Assembly (NCBI RefSeq): GCF_036099295.1
Contig: NZ_CP107976.1
Location: 3,968,001-4,032,000, forward strand
Direction: 5' to 3'
Length of the DNA: 64,000 nucleotides
Origin: Streptomyces sp. NBC_00358
GTDB lineage: Bacteria > Actinomycetota > Actinomycetes > Streptomycetales > Streptomycetaceae
Made by a program: the position numbers and the translations under genes. Positions 57,049-64,000 of the stretch are shown piece after piece; the first letter of the stretch is position 1; each line of letters begins with the position of its first letter. Under the pieces are notes generated by a model. The model had not been told where the DNA came from. It saw only the letters and a program-made list of their open reading frames with translations, and searched no databases.

Positions 57049-57086
57049 CGATGTATGGAGGCGATGTATGGAGGCGATGTATGGAG
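57048..57086. repeat. Three perfect 13-bp tandem repeats upstream of vapB
   Basis: GCGATGTATGGAG is repeated three times without change at 57048-57060, 57061-57073 and 57074-57086, ending 43 bp before the vapB ATG. The first copy overlaps the end of the preceding gene. Each copy has an AT-rich centre in a GC-rich setting. The position fits an operator for the toxin-antitoxin complex; this is inferred. Confidence 0.85.
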
Positions 57087-57129
57087 CATTGGGTACCTTT
57101 GTATGAAGCACATCTCAGGGAGGTGTTCC

Positions 57130-57378
57130 ATGTCCGCCACCCAGATCGACATCGACGACGACGCCCTCGCGGAAGCGATGAAGCTGTCCAACGCCAAGAC
57201 CAAGAAGGAAATGGTCAACCTGGCGCTGCGGGAGTACGCCGAGCGCCGACGGCGCACCGAAGCCCGGCTGCGCCACCTGGAGAGGGCCCAGCAGTGGGAC
57301 GAGGACGGGTTCTGGGCACGGCACTCGGCGGAAAAGGGCCCCTTGAACGGCGGCCACGCGGACAAGGACACCGCCTGA
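57130..57378 (+). CDS. VapB-type antitoxin
   Basis: An 82-residue antitoxin. I take the ATG at 57130, which has GGGAGG upstream and gives 'MSATQIDIDDDALAEAMKLS'. The open frame starts earlier, inside the repeats, without family sequence. 'TKKEMVNLALREYAERRRR' is the ribbon-helix-helix/DUF2191-like DNA-binding part typical of VapB proteins that pair with PIN toxins. The C-terminal half ('DEDGFWARHSAEKGPLNGG') would wrap the toxin. It is 2 bp upstream of the toxin gene, so the pair is co-translated. The antitoxin probably represses its own promoter through the repeats at 57048-57086. Confidence 0.85.
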   Translation: MSATQIDIDDDALAEAMKLSNAKTKKEMVNLALREYAERRRRTEARLRHLERAQQWDEDGFWARHSAEKGPLNGGHADKDTA

Positions 57379-57380
57379 CC

Positions 57381-57797
57381 GTGATCCGCTACCTTGCCGA
57401 CTCGACCGCCGTGTGGCGGCTTCAGCGTGATCGCAAGCTCAACGATCTCTGGGCACACGAGATCGACGAGGGAGCCATCGGATCGTGCGCCGCACAGCGG
57501 ACGGAGTTCCTGCAGTCGGCCCGGAACCTCGACGAGTTCGACCACATGACGGAGATGTTCGCCGACCTGCACCCGGACGTCACGGTCCCGAAGAACGCCT
57601 GGCGTTGGATCGAGGCCGCCCAGTACCGGCTCGCGCAACGAGGGCAGCACCAGAGCCTGTCCACCGTCGACTGGCTGGTCTGCGCCACGGCCGCTCACCA
57701 CGGCGTCACCGTCCTGCACGACGACCAGGACTTCCGAGCCGCCGCCCGCGTCCTCACGGACATGGTGGAACGAAGCGTGTTCGCACCGGCGGGATGA
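57381..57797 (+). CDS. VapC-type PIN-domain ribonuclease toxin
   Basis: A 138-residue PIN-domain protein read from a GTG at 57381. VapC toxins are Mg-dependent endoribonucleases that cut tRNA or rRNA when not held by VapB. Acidic active-site positions are visible in 'YLADSTAVWRL' (first Asp), 'AAQRTEFLQSAR' (Glu), 'STVDWLVCATAAHHG' (Asp) and 'VLHDDQDF' (Asp pair). Length is normal for the family. It forms a two-gene operon with the antitoxin; the RNA target is unknown. It follows the winged-helix gene in an accessory region next to the Rhs locus. Confidence 0.87.
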   Translation: MIRYLADSTAVWRLQRDRKLNDLWAHEIDEGAIGSCAAQRTEFLQSARNLDEFDHMTEMFADLHPDVTVPKNAWRWIEAAQYRLAQRGQHQSLSTVDWLVCATAAHHGVTVLHDDQDFRAAARVLTDMVERSVFAPAG

Positions 57798-57964
57798 CCG
57801 CCGGGACAGCATCCGGGCCCTCGCCCGACGAACGCGTTCGCCACATCCGCCGCGAACACGGGCGTGAACACGCTCACGGCGGCGTGGCCTTCGCGGTAAG
57901 GCCTCTGCCGGCCGGCAGTTGGCGCCCGGCCCGACAACCGACGTCCAGCTGACGTCTCTTCCCC

Positions 57965-58435
57965 TCAACGCCGTCGGCGCAGGGCCTTCCGTGCGTCACT
58001 GATCGCGTACGAGCACTCCAGCCGCCAGGTCTCCAGCTTGTCCAGCACCTTGGACACGACCTTCCACCACTTGAGCCACAGCGGCAGATCCCGGAACGGC
58101 ACGTAGTCGAGGGTGTCGGCGACGGCGTTCACGGCGATGCTCATGCGACCGGGGCCTTCCGCCCGCAGCGCCGCGTACAGCTCCGGCGTCAACGCGCCGT
58201 TGAGCCGGGCGGCGACACCGGCCGCGGTGAACGCGAACCCGCGCTGAGCCCGGTCAGGCAACCCCGTCGCCCTGATGATCCGAGGCGACGCCTCCTCCAG
58301 CGAACAATTGAAGGCCAGCCCGATCACCGCGGTCCCGAGATGCCCCTCACCTCGCTCGAACGCGGCGTCCACCTCAGCGGGGTCGTCGATACCTATCAGA
58401 CCCTCGCCGGATTCCCAATCATGGCCGGACGTCAT
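57965..58435 (-). CDS. Hypothetical protein downstream of the Rhs locus
   Basis: A 156-residue protein, ATG at 58435 with GAAGGATC upstream. It has no signal peptide; residues 15-45 are acidic ('DDPAEVDAAFERGEGHLGTA'), the centre is helical ('LTPELYAALRAEGPG') and the C-terminus is Trp- and Arg-rich ('DLPLWLKWWKVVSKVLDKLE', 'DARKALRRRR'). I do not recognise a family. It lies on the same strand as, and 123 bp beyond, the immunity candidate at 58559, in the place where additional immunity or orphan modules of polymorphic toxin loci are found, but that role is only inferred. Confidence 0.6.
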   Translation of the reverse strand: MTSGHDWESGEGLIGIDDPAEVDAAFERGEGHLGTAVIGLAFNCSLEEASPRIIRATGLPDRAQRGFAFTAAGVAARLNGALTPELYAALRAEGPGRMSIAVNAVADTLDYVPFRDLPLWLKWWKVVSKVLDKLETWRLECSYAISDARKALRRRR

Positions 58436-58558
58436 ACCGATCCTTCACAACTCCCCCTGAAACCGGCACCCGCAGTAATCCTCCGAGCCGCCGATGAATC
58501 AATCCCACGGATCACGCACTGGCCTGCGCTTCCACCACTCTGCGAGTTCCGCCTCGGG

Positions 58559-58984
58559 TCAATGAAAGACGTCGTCCCCGAAGGGCTGGGCGTGTGTGCC
58601 CCATTCGAAGCTGTAGCTGTCGCTCCCGGCATGGGGGACAGCACGCAGACCAAGGTCGGGGAGGTTGAATTCGCTCCGAACCCAGCCGTCCATCGCCAGT
58701 GCAGCCACTTCCGAACGGAAGTGAGCCAGAGGAAAAGTGAGCGAGCTGACCCGCACGATCAACCCATCAGGGTAACGTGCCGCCAACTCGTATGAATGGA
58801 CCGCCAATCCGAAGGACAGCCAGGCCGAATCGCGCCAGTTGATCCTGCTCGGCGGCACCATCCACACGTTGCGGTTGACCTGGAGGCAAAAGTCTCCCTC
58901 ACCGATGTGGGGGCCGTACTCCGCTGCCACTTCAGCGGCCAGACCGCCGGACGGGCTCGCGAGGCGGTATTTGAACGTGCTCAT
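58559..58984 (-). CDS. Candidate immunity protein of the Rhs toxin
   Basis: A 141-residue protein with an ATG at 58984; an in-frame GTG at 58993 is possible. It begins only 10 bp after the rhs stop codon, so it is almost certainly co-transcribed with the toxin. The sequence is a cytosolic alpha/beta-looking protein ('SRINWRDSAWLSFGLAVHSY', 'RVSSLTFPLAHFRSEVAALA', 'YSFEWGTHAQPFGDDVFH') with several Trp and acidic residues and no signal peptide. I know no family match. Immunity genes of Rhs-type toxins normally sit immediately after the toxin, and this is the main reason for the call. Confidence 0.7.
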   Translation of the reverse strand: MSTFKYRLASPSGGLAAEVAAEYGPHIGEGDFCLQVNRNVWMVPPSRINWRDSAWLSFGLAVHSYELAARYPDGLIVRVSSLTFPLAHFRSEVAALAMDGWVRSEFNLPDLGLRAVPHAGSDSYSFEWGTHAQPFGDDVFH

Positions 58985-58994
58985 CACTCTCACC

Positions 58995-61900
58995 CTAGAA
59001 CTTCAATAGATGGAACACAGATTTGCTGAAGATGTTCTCTGCCTGCCCCATCCCGGTGGGGGCCCGCACATAGTCGTAGTCATGTGGAGCTCCATCTCCC
59101 CAGAGTCTGCTGTGCTTGTTCGCGAATTCAGTCGCGGCATCCTCGCCGATTTCGTGCAGGTCTATCTTCTTGAGGTTGGCGAAGTCACCCGCGCTGATCC
59201 TGAACGGCATGACCTCCACTTCGGCTCCACGTGATCGAAGCCGCTCAGCGTAGCGGTCGGCGTCTGCGCGCAACTCCCACGAGTAGACACCTTCCCCGTA
59301 GTGGCCCCGGTTCTCTGCGGCGGGCCACGGGGTGCCGTCCCCTCGTAGGCGAACTGCGTTCTCGGCATCCTGAACGCTGTAGAACTCGTGGTAATCGGGA
59401 GCCAGTCCCAGGCTGTCGGACCGAGTGTGCGGCGTGCTCACGTACGTGACCGGGTTGGGCGCCGGTTCGAGACCGAGTGGATCCGGCGACAGGTACCGTG
59501 CCGTTTCGGGGTCGTAGTGCCGGAAGTAGTTGTAGTGCAGGCCGGTTTCCACGTCGAAGTACTGACCCGGAAAGCGCAGCGGGGTATACGCCGTGCAGTC
59601 GGCCGACCAGGCCGTCCGTCCCCACAGGGTGCTTCGTGTCCGCCACGCGACCTCGCCCTCCTCGTCGACAAGCTCGCTCGGCGTACCGACGAGATCCGTG
59701 ACGATGGCGAAGAAGCGCGAATCGATCTCCTTCTGCGGGACCTCCGCGGCACGGATACGTTCCGTCTGTGCAATCGGGTGAAGACCCTGGTGGTCCCAAG
59801 TGAGAGTGACCGAGTTCGGCAGCCCCTCACCGGCGGTGGTCTGCTCGCAGAGGGTGGTGCCGTCCCAGGTGAAGTCGGTTCGCTCGACAACCGTTTCACC
59901 GTCATCGGCCATGCGGAGTTTGGTCGTGCGGCGACCCATCGGGTCGTAGGTATAGCGCCACAACGTGCCGTCCGGGGTAAGGACGGACGTCAGGCGGTCT
60001 TCAGCGTCCCAGGTGTAGCGCCAGGTGTCCGGCTTGCGGGACAGTCGGGGTTTCTGGCGCAGCGTGATACGCCCCAGCCGGTCGTGCTCGTAACGAACCT
60101 GCCCCGCCCGTGTGACCTGCGTACCGGAGTATTCACGCGATCCTGTCGCCTCGTGGCTGGGGTGGGTGGCGGGCCATGCTGCATCTGTTTGATTGCCGAC
60201 CTCGTCGTAGGCGTACGACTCCGTCCAGTTCTTCGCGTGCACCGAGGTCACCCGGCCTGTCACGTCCAGGTCGAAACTGCGGGGGCCGGCCAGCTGGTCG
60301 TCGATGCCGAGGAGATGACCGTCCTCGCGGTAGCCGTACGTCCGACGTTGCACCGACCGGCCGTCCGCCGCCGTGACGGACTGCGCCGTGAGCCGGCCCA
60401 TGACGTCGAAGGAATGCAGAAGAGTGGCGAAGCCGCCGGTTCGACGCGTCAGTTCACGCCCCACCGCGTCATAGCCGAACTCAACGGTGCGGCCCGAGGT
60501 GATCAAGTCGGTGCGCCGCCCAGCAGCGTCGTACGCCCAGCTGCTAACGGCTCCCGTAGGCGTTTTCCGTCCGATGCGGCGGCCGAGGTCGTCGTACGAG
60601 TAGGTGAGGGTGCGGGCACCCACGGTCTCGGACTTCAGCCGACCGAGGTCGTCGCGGAGGAGCGTCACGGCTATGTCGGGGCCCGCGGCCCGGGCCAGTT
60701 GCCCGGTCTGGTCATAGACGAAGGTCGTCACGTGACCGTTCACGTCCTTGCGGGTGATCTGACCGAGGGAATTCCGCTCGTACTCGATCGTCTGACCGAG
60801 AGCATTCGTGCGCGAGCGGAGCTGGCCTGCCGCGTCGTGGCGGTAGGTCAACGTCCGGTCGTCGAAGTCCGTCTCGGATATCAGGCGGCCCGCAGGGTCG
60901 TAGGTGTAGCTCCATTTCAGGCCTTGCGGATTGATGACCTGAGCGAGGCGCAGTTCGGTGTCGTACTCGAATGCGTGGCGTACCCCGTCCGGACCGATGC
61001 GCGCGGACAGCAGGTCGAAATGGGTGTATTCGTAGCGAGAGACGGCACCTGCCGCGTCGGTGTAAGTGGTGCGGTTGCCCTCACCGTCGTAGGTCCAGGA
61101 CTCCTGCGTTCCGTCAGCGCCGACGCGATGTGCGAGATACCCCTCGGTCGTCCACTTCAGACGGGTGGTGGCTCCCATACCGTCCATGACCTCAGCGGGT
61201 CTCCCAAAGGCGTCTCGTTCACAACGAGTCACCGCACCGAGTGGATCGGTGACCGTGAGAGGGAGTCCGAGCGCGTTGCAGGTGACCGTCGTGACGTTGC
61301 CCAACGGATCTGTGACCGAGGCGAGATTCCCGGCGTCGCTGTACGTGTAGCGAGTTCTGAGGCCGTGCCGATCGGTGACCGACAGGCGGTTGCCCCGTTC
61401 GTCGTACCCGTGACGGCGGACTTCGCCGTCGGGGCTCACCACCTCGACCGGAAGCGCGAGTTCGTTGTACATGACCCGGGCCTTGCCGCCGTCCGGGCGA
61501 GTGATCTCGGTGGGTTGGCCGTTCGCGTTGCGCGCTACATACGTGGTGCGACCGAGTTCATCGGTGTGCGACACCACGTGATGGCGGGCGTCGTACGTGG
61601 TGCGGACCATGCCGTCCAGGGCATCGATCTCGGCGACGACTTGGCATTCGGCATTGACCACGAATCGCGAGTCGTTGCCTTTGGCGTCGGTGAGGGTGGT
61701 GATGTGGCAGTCGGGCCAGGCGGGGTCGGTTCCGTCGTAGTCGAGGGTGACAGTGAGGTGGCCGCCCTCACCGCCCTCCGCGACGCACCGGTCTTGGTCG
61801 TCGTAGCTGTAGGAGTAGCTCCGCTGGTTGCTGTCTGTCCATGAGGTCACGCGGAGGCGCTCGTCGCACGTGAAGTTGAGCGAGTACCCGGTTGCGTTGG

Positions 61901-63596
61901 TGACGGTGGTCAGGGCTCCGTCTGTATAGCCGTACGTCCTGATGACCATGTCGGAGCCGTCCTCGGCAGCACCCGCCAGGCTGAGAGCAGTGAGGCGCCC
62001 GGCATCCGTCGCGAACTTGAGGTGATAGCCACCGGAGTGGCGAATGGCGAGCGGGGTGCCCTGCTCGTTGTAGTCGAAGTTGATCGTGTTGTGGTTGCGG
62101 TCGACGATGCGTGCAAGCAGGGCGATGCCGTCGGCACGGCGGGTGAAGTGGCGAGCTTCGCCGGTCAACGGGTCATCGATGCGGTAGCCGCCGTCCTCCA
62201 GGAGAGTCAGCGGTCGGCAGGGGCCGGTCTCGGGCAGGACGGAGCTGTTCACGTCCACGGGGTGGGAGTAGACCAGCAACAGGCCGTCCTCGGTGACGAA
62301 GACGACGCCGTCCTGATCGATTTCAAGGCGTTGGTCGATGGTGGAGGCCCACGTGGGACCGAACCACCAGCCGCAGCGATAGTCGGAGGCGACCCGGCGG
62401 GTGAAGGCCAAGGGGAGCGCGCCGGGCAGAGTGACGTCGTTCTGGGGCAGGAACATCGTGCCGGTGGCCATGTCCACTGGGTCACTGCCCTTGGAGCGCA
62501 CCACGTTCTTGAGCCGGTTGTAGGCGCCCTTCGCACCGTCCGCGAGCATGCCGCGGGCGTTCTTGCCCAGGCCGCGCACAGCGAGCCCCATGCCTTTGAG
62601 GCCGAACTTCAGCCCCTTCATCGCGGCAAGGCCGCCCTTCAGGCCCTTGGCCAGCCCGCCGAGGGTGGTGATCCCCTTCATCATGGGTATGCAGTCCAGC
62701 GCCGCGAAGCCCACATCCCATAGGGACGCCTGGCCCTTCGCGTATTTGTTCAGCGTGTCGGCGAGAACGACGAGGGCGGCGACCAGCACGATCGCGCCGA
62801 GGATCGGCCCTCCGATGATCATCGCGATGATCCCGACCACGGCGACGACGACCTTGCAGACCGCGACGATGGTGTCCCAGTTGTCGGAGAACCAGTCCCC
62901 GACCTCTTCCCACCACTTCCGGTTGTGAATACCGGCGTCCGACGCCTCGTCGATCTTCGACTTCGCGTCCCGCGCCGCCTCCTCCCGCATCTTGCGGGCG
63001 TCCGCGGCCATCTTCTTCGCCGCGTCCAGCGCACTGTTCGCGTTCGTCACATCCGACTGAGCCGAGGTCTGCGCCGACTTCGCGTGCTGGGCGTCCCGGG
63101 TCGCGGCCCGCACCTTCGCCTCGTCCGGCTTCTCGGTGTCCTTGCTGCCGGTCGGATCGTCCTTGTACTTGTCCGCTTCCTTGCCGGCCTTCGTCACCCA
63201 CGAATCGGCCGACGACAGACGGGACTTGGCGGAGGTCAGGTCGGACTGGGCCTCGCGGCCCTTGGCGAGGGCCTTGTCCGCCAGCGTCTGGGCGCGCTCC
63301 AGTTTCGGCCAGTAGTCGGCGAGCGCGTCCCCCGCCATCTCGTACGACTTCTTCAGCTTCCTGAGCTGCTTCGGCACAGCCGAGAACTCGTCCTGGAACG
63401 CCTTCGCCGACTTCCCCGCCCACTGCAGGACGGTGTCCTCGGCCGCCATCCCCTTGATCAGACGCAACGCGTCCGAGACGTCGTCCGCGAAGTCGTGCAG
63501 GTTCTTGGCCAGGTGGCGCACCCGGTCCGGGTCCCCGGGAGTGGGGTCCTTGTCCAGGTCCAGGACATGCCAATCCGTCGGCCGATTCCCCGCCAC
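58995..63596 (-). CDS. Rhs/YD-repeat polymorphic toxin with WXG-like N-terminus
   Basis: A 1533-residue protein, GTG at 63596. Residues 1-110 resemble the WXG100-type helical hairpin of type VII substrates ('LQWAGKSAKAFQDEF'), followed by a coiled coil to about 220. A hydrophobic stretch about 240-285 may cross the membrane ('VVVAVVGIIAMIIGGPILGA'). DUF6531-like 'DPVDMATGTMFLPQNDVTLP' starts near 378, then many YD repeats, and the Rhs core end 'LRFPGQYFDVETGLHYNYFR' with 'RYLSPDPLGL'. The last 135 residues are a variable toxin domain with 'GHYGEGVYSWELRADADRYA'. A two-gene tail follows. The family is secure; the toxin activity is not. Confidence 0.9.
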   Translation of the reverse strand: MAGNRPTDWHVLDLDKDPTPGDPDRVRHLAKNLHDFADDVSDALRLIKGMAAEDTVLQWAGKSAKAFQDEFSAVPKQLRKLKKSYEMAGDALADYWPKLERAQTLADKALAKGREAQSDLTSAKSRLSSADSWVTKAGKEADKYKDDPTGSKDTEKPDEAKVRAATRDAQHAKSAQTSAQSDVTNANSALDAAKKMAADARKMREEAARDAKSKIDEASDAGIHNRKWWEEVGDWFSDNWDTIVAVCKVVVAVVGIIAMIIGGPILGAIVLVAALVVLADTLNKYAKGQASLWDVGFAALDCIPMMKGITTLGGLAKGLKGGLAAMKGLKFGLKGMGLAVRGLGKNARGMLADGAKGAYNRLKNVVRSKGSDPVDMATGTMFLPQNDVTLPGALPLAFTRRVASDYRCGWWFGPTWASTIDQRLEIDQDGVVFVTEDGLLLVYSHPVDVNSSVLPETGPCRPLTLLEDGGYRIDDPLTGEARHFTRRADGIALLARIVDRNHNTINFDYNEQGTPLAIRHSGGYHLKFATDAGRLTALSLAGAAEDGSDMVIRTYGYTDGALTTVTNATGYSLNFTCDERLRVTSWTDSNQRSYSYSYDDQDRCVAEGGEGGHLTVTLDYDGTDPAWPDCHITTLTDAKGNDSRFVVNAECQVVAEIDALDGMVRTTYDARHHVVSHTDELGRTTYVARNANGQPTEITRPDGGKARVMYNELALPVEVVSPDGEVRRHGYDERGNRLSVTDRHGLRTRYTYSDAGNLASVTDPLGNVTTVTCNALGLPLTVTDPLGAVTRCERDAFGRPAEVMDGMGATTRLKWTTEGYLAHRVGADGTQESWTYDGEGNRTTYTDAAGAVSRYEYTHFDLLSARIGPDGVRHAFEYDTELRLAQVINPQGLKWSYTYDPAGRLISETDFDDRTLTYRHDAAGQLRSRTNALGQTIEYERNSLGQITRKDVNGHVTTFVYDQTGQLARAAGPDIAVTLLRDDLGRLKSETVGARTLTYSYDDLGRRIGRKTPTGAVSSWAYDAAGRRTDLITSGRTVEFGYDAVGRELTRRTGGFATLLHSFDVMGRLTAQSVTAADGRSVQRRTYGYREDGHLLGIDDQLAGPRSFDLDVTGRVTSVHAKNWTESYAYDEVGNQTDAAWPATHPSHEATGSREYSGTQVTRAGQVRYEHDRLGRITLRQKPRLSRKPDTWRYTWDAEDRLTSVLTPDGTLWRYTYDPMGRRTTKLRMADDGETVVERTDFTWDGTTLCEQTTAGEGLPNSVTLTWDHQGLHPIAQTERIRAAEVPQKEIDSRFFAIVTDLVGTPSELVDEEGEVAWRTRSTLWGRTAWSADCTAYTPLRFPGQYFDVETGLHYNYFRHYDPETARYLSPDPLGLEPAPNPVTYVSTPHTRSDSLGLAPDYHEFYSVQDAENAVRLRGDGTPWPAAENRGHYGEGVYSWELRADADRYAERLRSRGAEVEVMPFRISAGDFANLKKIDLHEIGEDAATEFANKHSRLWGDGAPHDYDYVRAPTGMGQAENIFSKSVFHLLKF

Positions 63597-63811
63597 GCCG
63601 CAACCCCCGTCACGTTCGCCTCAGTAACTCTCGTACGCATCAGCGAATTTACCCGAGGACGAGGACAGGGCGTGGATCAAGACCTCACCGGGCCGGGCAA
63701 CCAAATCAGCTGCCCCGTACACCACTTCAGCGTGCAGCCGACCCGCGCTGTGCGCGGTCGCAGCCGAGCCGCATCGTCCACGGAGGGCAACCGGACCTCT
63801 GGAGCCCTTGT

Positions 63812-64000
63812 CTAACGGATCCCCTCGACGAGCTTCTCCAGCGCCCGGTCCGCGGTTTCCGCCAGCAGCGTGACGGTGTCCATGCCGATGTAGACCGCAC
63901 CGTTCGGGGCGACGCCCAGGTAGCTGTTGCGGCGGTCGGACTCCCCGATGGGGTAGAGATCGACGCCGGCCTCTTCGCTGAGCACGTCGAAGACTTCGGC
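63812..64000 (-). CDS. SUKH-3-like immunity protein (5' end outside window)
   Basis: The C-terminal 62 residues of a gene that begins beyond base 64000. The visible part, 'GVDLYPIGESDRRNSYLGVA', 'PNGAVYIGMDTVTLLAETAD' and 'RALEKLVEGIR', resembles the C-terminal half of SUKH-3 family proteins, which serve as immunity proteins for nuclease and other polymorphic toxins in actinobacteria. It is on the same strand as, and 215 bp upstream of, the rhs gene, so it could protect against another toxin encoded further out. The gap 63597-63811 holds the rhs promoter region; nothing else is visible. The family call is by eye from a partial sequence. Confidence 0.65.
   Translation of the reverse strand, partial: AEVFDVLSEEAGVDLYPIGESDRRNSYLGVAPNGAVYIGMDTVTLLAETADRALEKLVEGIR

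Noticed and set aside
59388..61844. An 818-codon open frame on the plus strand opposite the Rhs gene.
   Set aside because: It is the antisense shadow of the YD repeats; the reverse complement of high-GC codons stays open, and its sequence has no family features.

Overview
The window is a piece of a high-GC actinobacterial chromosome, almost certainly Streptomyces. The evidence is the strong third-position GC bias, frequent GTG starts (one TTG), GTGA-type stop/start overlaps, and a gene order around the S10-spc-alpha ribosomal cluster, rplM-rpsI, glmM, coaA, glmS, acpS, alr and tsaEB-rimI-tsaD that is characteristic of the genus. Most housekeeping genes are on the minus strand. This assignment comes from reading the proteins, not from a database search.

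Layout. 1-8.9 kb is a mixed accessory stretch: a truncated lipoprotein polysaccharide deacetylase, a SAM methyltransferase with a THUMP-like end, a secreted beta-propeller/cell-wall-binding protein, an ECF42-type sigma factor with its DGPF (YciI-like) partner, a winged-helix/zinc-ribbon protein followed by a Uma2-family nuclease, and an LCP cell-wall ligase. 9-17.5 kb is a xylan module: a secreted GH10 xylanase, the LacI-type repressor BxlR, and the divergent bxlEFGA operon (ABC import plus GH3 beta-xylosidase), with recognisable operators. 17.6-32.1 kb holds tRNA t6A synthesis (tsaE, tsaB, rimI, tsaD), a probable catalytically dead L,D-transpeptidase-fold protein, a lipase-like hydrolase, alr, an active-type L,D-transpeptidase, NAD(P)HX repair, acpS, glmS, coaA and a DUF389 membrane protein. 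32.2-38.3 kb has glmM, rpsI-rplM, a GT87-like membrane glycosyltransferase, a putative secreted protein, a 175-bp MITE and truA.

38.3-55.5 kb is the continuous ribosomal protein super-cluster on the minus strand, read from rpsJ (55.05 kb) down to rplQ, including secY, adk, map, infA and rpoA. Strong hairpins after rpsQ, rplO, adk and rplQ divide it into transcription blocks, and rpsJ has a plausible promoter about 390 bp upstream.

55.5-64 kb, upstream of the ribosomal cluster, is accessory: a frameshifted remnant of an anti-sigma-like HATPase, a second winged-helix/zinc-ribbon protein, a VapBC toxin-antitoxin pair preceded by three perfect 13-bp tandem repeats, and a polymorphic-toxin locus. 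That locus has a 1533-residue WXG-like/Rhs protein with an unfamiliar C-terminal toxin domain, two small downstream genes (one a probable immunity gene), and the 3' end of a SUKH-3-like immunity gene at the window edge.

The most interesting items are the Rhs toxin tip with its immunity candidate, the tandem repeats before vapBC, the dead L,D-transpeptidase-like protein, the pair of operators spaced exactly 21 bp in the bxl promoter, and the MITE inserted into the truA stop codon.
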